Source of the DNA: CAKRHR01 sp964423195
Lineage (GTDB): Bacteria > Bacillota > Clostridia > Lachnospirales > Lachnospiraceae
Direction of reading: 5' to 3'
NCBI GenBank assembly: GCA_964423195.1
Contig: CAYRDY010000014.1
Location: 1 to 32,917 of the forward strand
DNA length: 32,917 nt
A program made the position numbers and the translations under genes. The notes under the pieces are model-generated. The model was not told where the DNA came from. It ran no database searches and saw nothing but the letters and a program-made list of their open reading frames with translations. Within the stretch, counting starts at the first letter, position 1; each line of letters begins with the position of its first letter. This document shows positions 8,076 to 16,356 of this stretch, piece by piece.

Positions 8076-8699
8076 TCATAATTTCAACGCGCGCAGGATC
8101 TGGTGGAATTGGCCGCCGCAGCGCTCGATCTCTCCCAGCACCCGGTCGATTTTTGCGTCGTCGAGATACCAGTTGTCGCGGGAAATGTCCTGCGTGACGG
8201 TCGGGCAGATGAAAAAACGCGTTTCGGGGTAGAGCAGTTCGTAATAGAGCAGGCAGCGCCTGGCGTGAAATGCCTGGCAGCAGATGATGGCTCTGGAAAT
8301 GTGAAGCCCCAGATCATCCGTCAATTTTCTCGAATAAATGGCATTTTCGTACGTATAGGATGCCTGATTCTCGGTGATGATCGCGGCTTCCGGCACGCCC
8401 TGCGCGAGCAGGAGCGCGCGGTGGAAGTCACATTCATTGACGAAAGTTTGCGCGGCAGAGGGTTCGCGGTCGGTGAGGGACTCCGGCGTGATGCCGTCTT
8501 CCGCGCCGGCAAATTCTCCCCTGAGGATGCTGTGGCCGCCGGATGGCATGATCAGCGGCGCGAAGCCGCCGTGCCAGAGATTGGCCGCTGTCACGGAGAG
8601 CGCGCCGTAGCCGCTGCCTGGGATAAAGATGATGTCCGCCTTTTCCGGGGTGTGTTCGACAAAAATGAAATCGGTCATATCTTGAATGATGGGAAGCAT
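8076..8699 (-). CDS. YdcF family protein (DUF218)
   Basis: 207 residues; on the minus strand GGAGGAGATC precedes ATG 8699. The DUF218/YdcF pattern is clear: a beta strand leading to a glycine-rich turn (IIFIPGSGYGALS), a SGG motif (MPSGGHS), an ENQASYTYENA segment, and a later conserved AFHARRC. YdcF proteins have a Rossmann-like fold, and members act in envelope or polysaccharide-related processes; the exact substrate is unknown. No membrane anchor is visible, so this is the cytoplasmic, single-domain form. It has a strong promoter that overlaps the promoter of the miniprotein gene on the other strand. Confidence 0.88.
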   Translation of the reverse strand: MLPIIQDMTDFIFVEHTPEKADIIFIPGSGYGALSVTAANLWHGGFAPLIMPSGGHSILRGEFAGAEDGITPESLTDREPSAAQTFVNECDFHRALLLAQGVPEAAIITENQASYTYENAIYSRKLTDDLGLHISRAIICCQAFHARRCLLYYELLYPETRFFICPTVTQDISRDNWYLDDAKIDRVLGEIERCGGQFHQILRALKL

Positions 8700-8741
8700 G
8701 GTGGATCTCCTCCGGGCTGTTGAAAAAAATGTAAATTGCTA

Positions 8742-8770
8742 TTTTCATTATAAGAGAATCGTGGTAAAAT
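8742..8770 (+). promoter_or_regulatory. candidate promoter for the 40-aa membrane protein
   Basis: TTTTCA (8742-8747), a 17-bp spacer and TAAAAT (8765-8770), about 48 bp before the start codon. Its -35 box abuts the -10 box of the divergent ydcF promoter, so the two polymerases should compete. Confidence 0.45.
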
Positions 8771-8775
8771 GTAAA
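8747..8775 (-). promoter_or_regulatory. promoter of the ydcF-like gene
   Basis: On the minus strand, TTTACA (8770-8775), a 17-bp spacer and a perfect TATAAT (8747-8752). It predicts a leader of about 40 nt. Confidence 0.7.
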
Positions 8776-8818
8776 GAAAGATTGCGGCGCGCCGCGCCAT
8801 ACAACTGGAGGAAGACGA

Positions 8819-8941
8819 ATGGGCATTTTGATATTTCTCGGTTTGATCATATTGCTGGTGATCATCGTGGTGGTGGCCGTTGTGTCCGGGCTGATCTCAT
8901 CGCTCGGCGGCGTGATCGCCGAGGAGGACGACGAGGACTGA
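8819..8941 (+). CDS. 40-aa single-pass membrane miniprotein
   Basis: ATG 8819 to TGA 8941, 40 residues, with a strong GGAGGA at 8807-8812, six bases before the start. Residues 2-22 are an unbroken run of Gly, Ile, Leu, Val and Phe that makes one transmembrane helix. A short glycine/serine turn follows, and the tail is very acidic (EEDDED at 35-40). The ribosome binding site, promoter and bidirectional terminator support a real small gene. The acidic tail after a hydrophobic helix resembles small regulatory membrane proteins, but I know no named family for it and assign no function. Confidence 0.65.
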   Translation: MGILIFLGLIILLVIIVVVAVVSGLISSLGGVIAEEDDED

Positions 8942-8983
8942 CGGCAGCTACGGCGAAAAAGCGATTTGTATATGCGACATGGG

Positions 8984-9024
8984 AAAGGCAGGTATTTAAC
9001 TCAAAAAATTAAATATCTGCCTTT
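8984..9024. terminator. bidirectional terminator between miniprotein and cyclophilin genes
   Basis: AAAGGCAGGTATTTAA (8984-8999) pairs with TTAAATATCTGCCTTT (9009-9024), a 16-bp stem with one mismatch. It sits between two convergent genes and has a T-tract on one side and an A-tract on the other, so it can serve both. Confidence 0.8.
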
Positions 9025-9031
9025 AAATGTC

Positions 9032-9559
9032 TTATGCTTTCATTTTTTCCGGTTCCGGGTAATCCACGCCAAAGGTCTCCACGGTCATGGAGGCGATGAT
9101 CTGCGGTACGCGCGGTTTGTCATTGTAGTCGGTGGCGACATTGGCGATCTTGTCTACGACGTCAAGGCCTTCGATGACTTTGCCGAAAGCGGCGTAGGCG
9201 CCGTCCAGATGCGGACTCGTCTTGTGCATGATAAAGAACTGGCTGCCAGCGGAGTCCGGCATCATGGCTCTCGCCATGGAGAGGACACCCGGCGTGTGCT
9301 TCAGCGGATTGTCAAAGCCGTTCTGGGAGAATTCGCCCTTGATTCGGTAGCCGGGACCGCCGGTGCCTGTGCCGTTCGGGCAGCCGCCCTGGATCATAAA
9401 TCCGGCGATGACTCTGTGAAAGCTGATGCCGTCGTAGAAGCCCTTTTTGATCAGGGAGATAAAGTTGTTGACCGTGTTCGGGGCGATCTCAGGATAGAGT
9501 TCCGCTTTCATGACGTCGCCGTTTGACATGGTGATTGTGACGATAGGATTCTGTGCCAT
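9032..9559 (-). CDS. peptidyl-prolyl cis-trans isomerase, cyclophilin type
   Basis: 175 residues from ATG 9559. This start has AAAGGAAG upstream; in-frame starts as far as 9703 would add a prefix that overlaps the promoter. The cyclophilin core is complete: FHRVI and FMIQGG at 48-59 with the catalytic Arg49, then a glycine-rich loop (GTGTGGPGY) and the SAGSQFFI strand with the ligand-pocket residues. There is no signal peptide, so it is a cytoplasmic enzyme that isomerises Xaa-Pro bonds and helps protein folding. The size is that of the small bacterial PpiB type. Its promoter is at 9675-9703, and it shares a terminator with the miniprotein gene. Confidence 0.95.
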   Translation of the reverse strand: MAQNPIVTITMSNGDVMKAELYPEIAPNTVNNFISLIKKGFYDGISFHRVIAGFMIQGGCPNGTGTGGPGYRIKGEFSQNGFDNPLKHTPGVLSMARAMMPDSAGSQFFIMHKTSPHLDGAYAAFGKVIEGLDVVDKIANVATDYNDKPRVPQIIASMTVETFGVDYPEPEKMKA

Positions 9560-9674
9560 TAAAAAACTTCCTTTCGTGAATGAGTGATGCAGGGCTTTTG
9601 CGCTGTGCCCCCTGATGTGGGATGAAGCGGGCGTGCCAGGCCCGTGACTTTTGCCCTTTGAGCTCTGCGCTCTC

Positions 9675-9703
9675 ATTATAACTTTTGCGCCGCGGGGATT
9701 CAA
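9675..9703 (-). promoter_or_regulatory. promoter of the cyclophilin gene
   Basis: On the minus strand, TTGAAT (9698-9703), a 17-bp spacer and TATAAT (9675-9680). It predicts a leader of about 110 nt, and it rules out the upstream in-frame starts of the cyclophilin gene. Confidence 0.7.
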
Positions 9704-9741
9704 GCATTATTTTAGCCCCGTAGGGATTCAGGTATTATTTT
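9695..9741. repeat. 28-bp-period direct repeat, two copies
   Basis: GGGATTCAAGCATTATTTT at 9695-9713 recurs at 9723-9741 with 17 of 19 bases matching. The first copy contains the -35 box of the cyclophilin promoter; the second would place a similar but weaker box further upstream. Confidence 0.6.
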
Positions 9742-9783
9742 GTATTTTATTAACCAAAAATTTAGCACAGGAAGGGTGTTATT

Positions 9784-10503
9784 ATGGATTTAAAGACAAT
9801 GATCAGTGAATCGAAACACATTGTATTTTTCGGCGGGGCCGGCGTGTCCACGGAGAGCGGCATACCGGATTTTCGCAGTGAGCAGGGCATTTACAACACC
9901 GTGAAAAATTTCGGGGTTCCGCCGGAAACGATTTTGTCGCGCACATTTTTCTGGCAGAATCCGAAGAAATTTTATGAATTTTACAAGTCGACCATGATTT
10001 ACAGGGACGCCAAACCGAACAAGGCGCATCTGGCGCTGGCGAAGCTGGAGAAAATGGGGAAACTTGATGCCATCGTCACCCAGAATATTGACGGCCTGCA
10101 CCAGCTCGCGGGCAGCAAAAAGGTCTATGAGGTCCACGGCAGCGTGCTGAAAAACAGATGCACGAAGTGCCACAAGTTTTATACGCTGGATGAGATCATG
10201 GCCAAAGACGGCGTGCCGTATTGTGATAAGTGCGGCGCCATCATCAAGCCGGAGGTCGTCCTCTACGAGGAAGGGCTGGACAGCGCCACGATCGACAAGA
10301 GTGTCTCGGCGATCTCAAAGGCGGATATGCTCATTGTCGGCGGCACCTCGCTCAATGTCTATCCGGCGGCCGGCTTTGTGCAGTATTACCGCGGTGACAA
10401 GCTGGTGCTGATCAATAAGAGTGAGACGCCATATGATAAGTACGCGAATCTTCTGATTCACGATTCGATCGGCAAAGTCCTCTCCGAGGCGGTAGGGGAA
10501 TGA
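9784..10503 (+). CDS. NAD-dependent protein deacetylase, Sir2 family (sirtuin)
   Basis: 239 residues; ATG 9784 preceded by AGGAAGGG. NAD-binding GAGVSTESGIPDFRS is at 18-32, TQNIDGLHQLAG at 99-110, the catalytic His at 118 (YEVHGS), and four zinc cysteines at 126, 129, 147 and 150 in two CxxC pairs. A GGTSLNVYPA segment near 195 completes the Rossmann part. It removes acetyl groups from lysines using NAD and works in the cytoplasm. The Tyr and Arg pair that marks desuccinylase-type sirtuins (as in E. coli CobB) is not present at the expected place (FYEFYKSTM), so plain deacetylase activity is more likely. It is followed by galK after 49 bp and may lead that operon. Confidence 0.95.
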   Translation: MDLKTMISESKHIVFFGGAGVSTESGIPDFRSEQGIYNTVKNFGVPPETILSRTFFWQNPKKFYEFYKSTMIYRDAKPNKAHLALAKLEKMGKLDAIVTQNIDGLHQLAGSKKVYEVHGSVLKNRCTKCHKFYTLDEIMAKDGVPYCDKCGAIIKPEVVLYEEGLDSATIDKSVSAISKADMLIVGGTSLNVYPAAGFVQYYRGDKLVLINKSETPYDKYANLLIHDSIGKVLSEAVGE

Positions 10504-10552
10504 AAATACGCGGCAGTCAGGACAATGGATATTCGGGAACGGAGGGCTTTTG

Positions 10553-11722
10553 ATGAGAGATGCGTTACTTGAAAAATTTGAGGAACTTTTTGGCGGGGGC
10601 GGCGATATCCGGACTTATTTCGCGCCGGGCCGCGTCAATCTGATCGGCGAGCATACGGATTACAACGGCGGGCATGTCTTTCCGTGCGCGCTGACCATCG
10701 GCACATACGCGATCGCCCGCAGGCGAGAGGACCGCGCGCTGAGATTTTATTCGATGAATTTTGAGGAGATGGGCGTGGTCGAGTCCAGCCTGGACGCGCT
10801 CGTGTGTGACAGGGCCGCGGGCTGGACGAATTATCCGAAGGGCATGATGTGGACATTCATTCAGAGAGATCACGCGGTGCCGTATGGGGTGGATATGCTG
10901 TTGTACGGCAATATTCCGAACGGTTCGGGCCTGTCCTCATCCGCGTCCGTGGAGCTGGTCACCGGCGTGATGCTTCGCGATATGTACGGTTACGATGATC
11001 TGAGCATGATTGACCTGGCGCTTTACGGCCAGTATTCGGAAAATCATTTTAACGGCGTCAACTGCGGCATCATGGATCAGTTCGCCATCGCCATGGGCAA
11101 AAAGGATCATGCCATTTTTCTGGACACGAGCGATCTGTCCTATCAGTACGCGCCGGTGAAACTTGAGAATGCGCGGATTGTCATCGCCTGCAGCAATAAA
11201 AAGCGCGGCCTCGGCGATTCAAAATATAACGAGCGGCGCAGTGAGTGCGAGGAAGCGCTGGCGGACATTCAGAAGGTCAGAGCGGTCAAGGCGCTCGGCG
11301 AGCTGACGGCGGATGCTTTTGAGGAAGTGAAGGGCGCCATCAGGCGGCCGGTCTGTGTCAAACGCGCCAGGCATGCGGTCTGTGAGAACCAGCGGACCGT
11401 GGAAGCGGTGGAGGCACTTAAAGACAATGATATCGCGCGGTTTGGCGCGCTGATGAATGCCTCACATGTGTCGCTTCGTGATGACTATGAGGTGACGGGC
11501 ATCGAGCTGGATACGCTGGTCGAGGAGGCCTGGAAATGCGAGGGCGTGATCGGTTCGAGGATGACAGGCGCGGGATTCGGCGGATGCACGGTCAGCATCG
11601 TGAAAAATGAGGCCATTGACGCATTCATTGAGAAAGTCGGACGTGCCTATAGAGAGAAGATCGGCTACGCGGCGGATTTTTACGCGGTGGACATCGGCGA
11701 CGGCGCGGGTGTGTTGAGATGA
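10553..11722 (+). CDS. galK: galactokinase
   Basis: 389 residues. ATG 10553 is preferred to the adjoining TTG at 10550 because GGAGGG at 10541-10546 fits it. GHMP-kinase signatures: the sugar-binding GRVNLIGEHTDYNGG at 26-40, the phosphate-binding PNGSGLSSSAS at 122-132, and the C-terminal GSRMTGAGFGGCTVSIV. It phosphorylates galactose to galactose-1-phosphate with ATP, the first committed step of the Leloir pathway. The stop codon overlaps an ATG, and galT starts 11 bp later, so the genes are translationally coupled. Length and motifs are standard for the family. Confidence 0.97.
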   Translation: MRDALLEKFEELFGGGGDIRTYFAPGRVNLIGEHTDYNGGHVFPCALTIGTYAIARRREDRALRFYSMNFEEMGVVESSLDALVCDRAAGWTNYPKGMMWTFIQRDHAVPYGVDMLLYGNIPNGSGLSSSASVELVTGVMLRDMYGYDDLSMIDLALYGQYSENHFNGVNCGIMDQFAIAMGKKDHAIFLDTSDLSYQYAPVKLENARIVIACSNKKRGLGDSKYNERRSECEEALADIQKVRAVKALGELTADAFEEVKGAIRRPVCVKRARHAVCENQRTVEAVEALKDNDIARFGALMNASHVSLRDDYEVTGIELDTLVEEAWKCEGVIGSRMTGAGFGGCTVSIVKNEAIDAFIEKVGRAYREKIGYAADFYAVDIGDGAGVLR

Positions 11723-11733
11723 GGGGAAATCAA

Positions 11734-13395
11734 ATGTTGAGCGAGAATATCAAAAAACTTGTGCAGTATGGCATGGAAACCGGACTTGTGCATGAGGCGG
11801 ACCGGATCTATGTCACGAACCGGCTTCTCGCGGTCATGCACGAGAACAGTTACGAGGAGCCGACCGCCGATTCATCACAGGCGGGCACAGGAGCAGCAGC
11901 CGCTGATCCGGAATGGGCGGGCACAGAGGCCGTCGCCGCCGATTCACCACAGACGGTTACAAAAGCAGCGGTCGCCGATCCGGTGCATGGAGATACAGAG
12001 CCGGCGCACGGCGGCGTGAGGGAAAGTTCTAACGGCTCGGTGCCCTCCGTTGATCTTGAGCGCACGCTGGAGGCGCTCTGTGACGAGGCTGTGTCGCGGG
12101 GGCTTCTTGAGGCGGACAGTGTGACTTATCGGGATCTGTTTGACACGAAACTGATGGACTGCCTGATGCCGAGACCGAGCGAGGTCATCGCGAAGTTTTA
12201 TGCGCTCTATCGGGAGAGTCCGATGGCGGCGTCCGATTATTTTTATCAATTGAGCCAGGACAGCAATTATATCCGCCGTTACCGCATCAAAAAGGACATT
12301 CGATGGACAGTGGACAGCGCGTATGGCGCGGTCGATATCTCCATCAACCTTTCCAAGCCGGAGAAAGATCCGAAGGCGATCGCGGCCGCGGGAAAGGCGC
12401 GGGCGGGCGGTTACCCGAAGTGCCAGCTCTGCTGGGAAAATGAGGGCTACGCGGGGCGCGTTGATCATCCGGCCAGGCAAAACCACAGGGTCATTCCGCT
12501 GACGATCAACAACTCCCGCTGGGGTTTCCAGTATTCCCCTTATGTCTACTATAATGAACACTGCATTGTGTTCAACAGCGCGCATGTGCCGATGAGGATC
12601 GACCGCTCGACGTTTGTCAAACTGTTTGACTTTATCAAGTTCCTGCCGCATTATTTTATCGGGTCAAACGCGGATCTGCCGATCGTGGGCGGATCCATTT
12701 TGAGCCATGACCATTATCAGGGCGGACATTATACCTTTGCCATGGAGCGGGCGCCGATAGAGCGGGAGATCACGATTCCGGGCTACGAGGATGTGGAGGC
12801 GGGGATCGTCAAGTGGCCGCTCTCCGTGATCCGCATCCGCCATCGGGACGAGACGAGACTCATCGACCTGGCGGAGCACATTTTGAATCGGTGGCGTGTG
12901 TACAGTGACGAGGACGCGTTCATCTTCGCAAAGACGGACGGCGAGCCGCACAATACGATCACGCCGATCGCGCGCATGAAGGATGGCGTGTTTGAGCTTG
13001 ACCTGGCGCTGCGCAACAACATCACGACGGAGGAATGCCCGCTGGGCGTTTACCACCCGCACGCGCAGTACCATCATATCAAGAAAGAAAACATCGGGCT
13101 GATCGAGGTGATGGGGCTTGCCATTCTGCCGGCACGCCTGAAGGATGAGCTGGCGCTGCTCGCGGAATATATTCTGGAGAAGAGGGATATCCGTTCCAAT
13201 GAAAAGCTGCTGTGCCACGCGGATTGGGCGGAGGAATTTCTGCCGAAATATCCGGATATCAACGCGGAGAATGTGATGGACATTCTCAAAAAAGAGGTCG
13301 GCCTTGTCTTTGTCCATGTGCTTGAGGATGCCGGGGTTTACAAGTGCACGCCGGAGGGACGGGCGGCGTTTATGCGGTTTATCCATACATTGTAG
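11734..13395 (+). CDS. galT: UDP-glucose--hexose-1-phosphate uridylyltransferase, class II
   Basis: 553 residues from ATG 11734, which has AGGGGA at 11722-11727; the ATG at 11719 overlaps the galK stop and lacks such a site. It transfers UMP from UDP-glucose to galactose-1-phosphate. The active-site SHDHYQGG puts the histidines at 325 and 327, and the Firmicutes-type layout (KCQLCWENEGYAGR, NPxxRQNHRVIPL-like segment) identifies class II GalT rather than the E. coli form. Family members are usually about 490-500 residues. The extra length is explained by a low-complexity insert near residues 37-100 that contains four 12-residue repeats, described separately. The catalytic core is intact, so the enzyme is probably active. 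Confidence 0.95.
   Translation: MLSENIKKLVQYGMETGLVHEADRIYVTNRLLAVMHENSYEEPTADSSQAGTGAAAADPEWAGTEAVAADSPQTVTKAAVADPVHGDTEPAHGGVRESSNGSVPSVDLERTLEALCDEAVSRGLLEADSVTYRDLFDTKLMDCLMPRPSEVIAKFYALYRESPMAASDYFYQLSQDSNYIRRYRIKKDIRWTVDSAYGAVDISINLSKPEKDPKAIAAAGKARAGGYPKCQLCWENEGYAGRVDHPARQNHRVIPLTINNSRWGFQYSPYVYYNEHCIVFNSAHVPMRIDRSTFVKLFDFIKFLPHYFIGSNADLPIVGGSILSHDHYQGGHYTFAMERAPIEREITIPGYEDVEAGIVKWPLSVIRIRHRDETRLIDLAEHILNRWRVYSDEDAFIFAKTDGEPHNTITPIARMKDGVFELDLALRNNITTEECPLGVYHPHAQYHHIKKENIGLIEVMGLAILPARLKDELALLAEYILEKRDIRSNEKLLCHADWAEEFLPKYPDINAENVMDILKKEVGLVFVHVLEDAGVYKCTPEGRAAFMRFIHTL
11866..12009 (+). repeat. in-frame 36-bp repeat, four copies, inside galT
   Basis: Units at 11866, 11902, 11938 and 11974, each 36 bp and 12 codons, encoding residues 45-92 of GalT. 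The units read ADSSQAGTGAAA, ADPEWAGTEAVA, ADSPQTVTKAAV and ADPVHGDTEPAH. The period is exact, while the sequences have drifted. The segment is Ala/Asp/Thr-rich and probably a disordered loop. Confidence 0.85.
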
Positions 13396-13478
13396 GCGGA
13401 GCGCACGTTTCTGGCGCCGGCTGAAGCGGCGCATAACGGTTTCATTTCGGGTTATCCGGAGGAAGGGGGAGTTTGAGA

Positions 13479-14504
13479 ATGCGAATTTTAGTGACGGGCG
13501 GCGCGGGGTATATCGGAAGCCATACCTGCGTGGAACTTTTGAATGAGGGTTATGAGGTTGTGGTTGTGGATAATCTCTACAATTCCAACAAAAAGGCGAT
13601 CGACCGCGTCGAGGAGATCACGGGCAGAAAAATCACTTTTTATGAGGCGGACATCTGCGACGCGAAGGCCATGGATCATATTTTTGAGAGGGAAAAAATC
13701 GACGCGGTGATTCATTTCGCGGGACTGAAGGCCGTCGGTGAATCCGTGGCCAAGCCGCTGGCGTATTATTCGAATAATATCGGCGGCACGCTCACACTCT
13801 GCGACGCGATGCGGCGGCACGGCGTCAAAAATATCATTTTCAGCTCGTCGGCCACAGTATACGGTGATCCGGCCATGATCCCGATCACGGAGGCATGCCC
13901 GAAGGGCACCTGCACGAATCCGTATGGCTGGACAAAATGGATGATCGAGCAGATTCTGACAGATATTCAGAGGGCGGATCCGGAGTGGCAAGTGATCCTT
14001 CTGCGCTATTTCAATCCGATCGGCGCGCATCCGAGCGGAAAGATCGGCGAGGATCCAAAAGGCATACCGAACAACCTCCTGCCGTATGTGGCGCAGGTGG
14101 CGATCGGCAAGCTGGACTGCCTGGGCGTGTTTGGCGACGATTATGACACACCGGACGGCACGGGCGTGCGCGACTACATCCACGTCGTCGATCTGGCGGT
14201 CGGCCATGTCAGGGCCATTCAGAAGCTGGCCGATAGAGACGGCGTGAGCATTTATAATCTCGGCACCGGAAAGGGCTACAGCGTGCTGGAGGTTGTCCAC
14301 GCGTTTGAGAAGGCCTGCGGCCATCCGATTCAATACGAGATCAAGCCGCGCAGGGCCGGTGATATAGCCATGTGCTACTGTGATCCGGCCAAGGCCGAAA
14401 AACAGCTCCATTGGACGGCAAGATACGGCATCGACGAGATGTGCGCCCACGCATGGAACTGGCAGAGACAGAATCCGGATGGCTACAGGACAGAGACAGA
14501 ATAA
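13479..14504 (+). CDS. galE: UDP-glucose 4-epimerase
   Basis: 341 residues from ATG 13479; GGAGGAAGGGGGAG lies just upstream, and an in-frame TTG at 13473 is less likely. Extended short-chain dehydrogenase family: NAD-binding GGAGYIG at 7-13, the SSSATVYG strand near 122-129, and the catalytic Tyr149 and Lys153 (YGWTK). The GIG-to-FNPIGAHPSG region matches GalE substrate binding. It interconverts UDP-galactose and UDP-glucose with bound NAD. It ends the galK-galT-galE set, so the whole Leloir pathway except a mutarotase is encoded here. No terminator is obvious after it. Confidence 0.96.
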   Translation: MRILVTGGAGYIGSHTCVELLNEGYEVVVVDNLYNSNKKAIDRVEEITGRKITFYEADICDAKAMDHIFEREKIDAVIHFAGLKAVGESVAKPLAYYSNNIGGTLTLCDAMRRHGVKNIIFSSSATVYGDPAMIPITEACPKGTCTNPYGWTKWMIEQILTDIQRADPEWQVILLRYFNPIGAHPSGKIGEDPKGIPNNLLPYVAQVAIGKLDCLGVFGDDYDTPDGTGVRDYIHVVDLAVGHVRAIQKLADRDGVSIYNLGTGKGYSVLEVVHAFEKACGHPIQYEIKPRRAGDIAMCYCDPAKAEKQLHWTARYGIDEMCAHAWNWQRQNPDGYRTETE

Positions 14505-14561
14505 ACTTCCATGCGTCGCTGGCTGTGAATGGTGAATTTAGATAGGCAAAGCGAAGTGAAT

Positions 14562-16268
14562 ATGATGAAAAAAATTCCTGTCGGTATTGAGAATTTTGAA
14601 GAATTCTCATCAGAGAATTTTTATTATGTTGATAAGACAATGTTCATCGCGGAACTTTTGAGAAACTGGGGCAAAGTCAACCTGTTTACGCGTCCGCGAA
14701 GATTCGGTAAGTCCCTCAATATGAGCATGCTGCGCTGTTTTTTTGAGATTGGCTGTGACAAGTCGCTGTTTGAGGGATTAAAGATTTCGCGGGAGCAGCA
14801 ATTGTGTGAGCGTTATATGGGAAAGTTTCCGGTGATCTTTGTCAGCCTGAAAAATGTAGACGGGATGGATGAGCGCTCGGCGCGCGCCGCCCTGTGCAGG
14901 GTGATCGGAAATGAGGCGAGACGGTTTGGATATTTATCCGAGAGTGACCGCCTGGACGCCAATGACAAGGAAATGTACCGTGCGCTGACGCTTGTGAAAG
15001 ACGGTATGTTTTCAATGGCGGATGATCTTCTTGTGGACAGCCTGCGCACCTTATCGGTGCTTTTGGCAAAGCATTACGGGGAAAAGGTTATTTTGCTGAT
15101 TGATGAGTATGATGTCCCTTTGGACAGGGCTTTTCAGGCAGGCTATTATGATGAAATGATATTTCTCATTCGAAATCTTTTCAGCAGCGTACTGAAGACG
15201 AACGATGCCCTTTTGTTTGCCGTCCTTACAGGGTGTCTGCGCATTTCAAAGGAGAGTATCTTTACAGGTCTGAACAATCTGAAAGTCCACACGGTTACGG
15301 ATACACGCTATGACGAATATTTTGGATTTACGGATGAGGAAGTTCGGGAAATTCTGGAATATTATGGTCTCCAGGGGCGGGCGGATGACATTCGTGATTG
15401 GTATGACGGTTATCGGTTTGGTTCCGCCTCAATCTATTGCCCATGGGATGTGCTGAATTACTGCGATGCCCTGCTGGATGACCCTGAGGCTTTGCCGGAA
15501 AATTACTGGGCCAATACAAGCGGCAATGCTATTGTGCGGCGATTCATTGGCCGAGCCGGCAAAGGGACGAAAGATGAGATAGAACAGTTGATTGCGGGGG
15601 AGACAATCACAGAGAAGATCAAACCGGAGTTAACTTACAGTGAAATGGAGTCATCTGTTGAAAATCTTTGGAGCGTGCTGTTTTCTACGGGTTACCTGAC
15701 CTGGCGGCGACAGTCCGGAAGAGGAATTTATGATCTTGTGATTCCAAATCGGGAGATCAGGGAATTGTTTATTGAGCAGATCCGGCAATGGTTCAGTGAA
15801 TCGCTCCAGGAAGATACAGGGAAGAATGATGCGTTTTGCAGAGCGTTTATTGAGGGAAGGGCGGATCTCGTTGAAAAAATACTGCGAGAGTATTTGTGGG
15901 ATACCATCAGCATTCGTGATTATGGGGTGAGAAATACACAAAAGGAAAATTTTTATCACGGCCTGCTCCTCGGATTGCTGCATTACAGAGAGAACTGGCT
16001 TGTCAGGTCAAATGAGGAGTCCGGGAGGGGTTATTGTGATATTTCTGTCAGGACACCGGAGGGCATAGGTGTGGCAGTTGAACTGAAATATGCCGAAAAT
16101 GGCAATATGGTACAGGAATGCGATGCGGCGCTGCTGCAGATAGAGACGCGCGGATATGATGCTGCGCTGTATCGGGATGGCATGAAAAAGGTGTTGAAAT
16201 ACGGGATTGCTTTTTACAAAAAGACGTGTAAGGTGGTCGGCGGATTTAGCGACGCATTAAAGAGTTAA
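14562..16268 (+). CDS. AAA-ATPase-like protein with C-terminal PD-(D/E)XK nuclease-like domain
   Basis: 568 residues from the ATG at 14562. An in-frame ATG at 14529 adds 11 poorly supported residues; neither start has a strong ribosome site. The N-terminus (KKIPVGIENFEE, YYVDKTMFI) is the hallmark of the AAA-ATPase_like (DUF1703) family. An atypical P-loop TRPRRFGKSLNMSML is at 43-57 and Walker B KVILLIDEYDVPLDRA at 175-190. The C-terminus has the PD-(D/E)XK core, with Asp493 and the ELK triplet at 507-509. These proteins occur in many copies in gut Firmicutes and Bacteroidetes; their role is unsettled, with transposition or defence proposed. The gene is visibly more A/T-rich than the gal operon, which suggests a separate origin. 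Confidence 0.88.
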   Translation: MMKKIPVGIENFEEFSSENFYYVDKTMFIAELLRNWGKVNLFTRPRRFGKSLNMSMLRCFFEIGCDKSLFEGLKISREQQLCERYMGKFPVIFVSLKNVDGMDERSARAALCRVIGNEARRFGYLSESDRLDANDKEMYRALTLVKDGMFSMADDLLVDSLRTLSVLLAKHYGEKVILLIDEYDVPLDRAFQAGYYDEMIFLIRNLFSSVLKTNDALLFAVLTGCLRISKESIFTGLNNLKVHTVTDTRYDEYFGFTDEEVREILEYYGLQGRADDIRDWYDGYRFGSASIYCPWDVLNYCDALLDDPEALPENYWANTSGNAIVRRFIGRAGKGTKDEIEQLIAGETITEKIKPELTYSEMESSVENLWSVLFSTGYLTWRRQSGRGIYDLVIPNREIRELFIEQIRQWFSESLQEDTGKNDAFCRAFIEGRADLVEKILREYLWDTISIRDYGVRNTQKENFYHGLLLGLLHYRENWLVRSNEESGRGYCDISVRTPEGIGVAVELKYAENGNMVQECDAALLQIETRGYDAALYRDGMKKVLKYGIAFYKKTCKVVGGFSDALKS

Positions 16269-16356
16269 TGAAAAATTTATAAATATATAAGGATTGAATA
16301 TTTTTCCTTTCTCTATAAATATGATAAAATATCCCTGAAATGCGCGGGTGATTTTT

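Noticed and set aside
16294..16330. Promoter for the histidine kinase gene
   Set aside because: TTGAAT and several TATAAA/TATGAT-like boxes are present, but spacings are 14, 20 or 25 bp; no combination is convincing.
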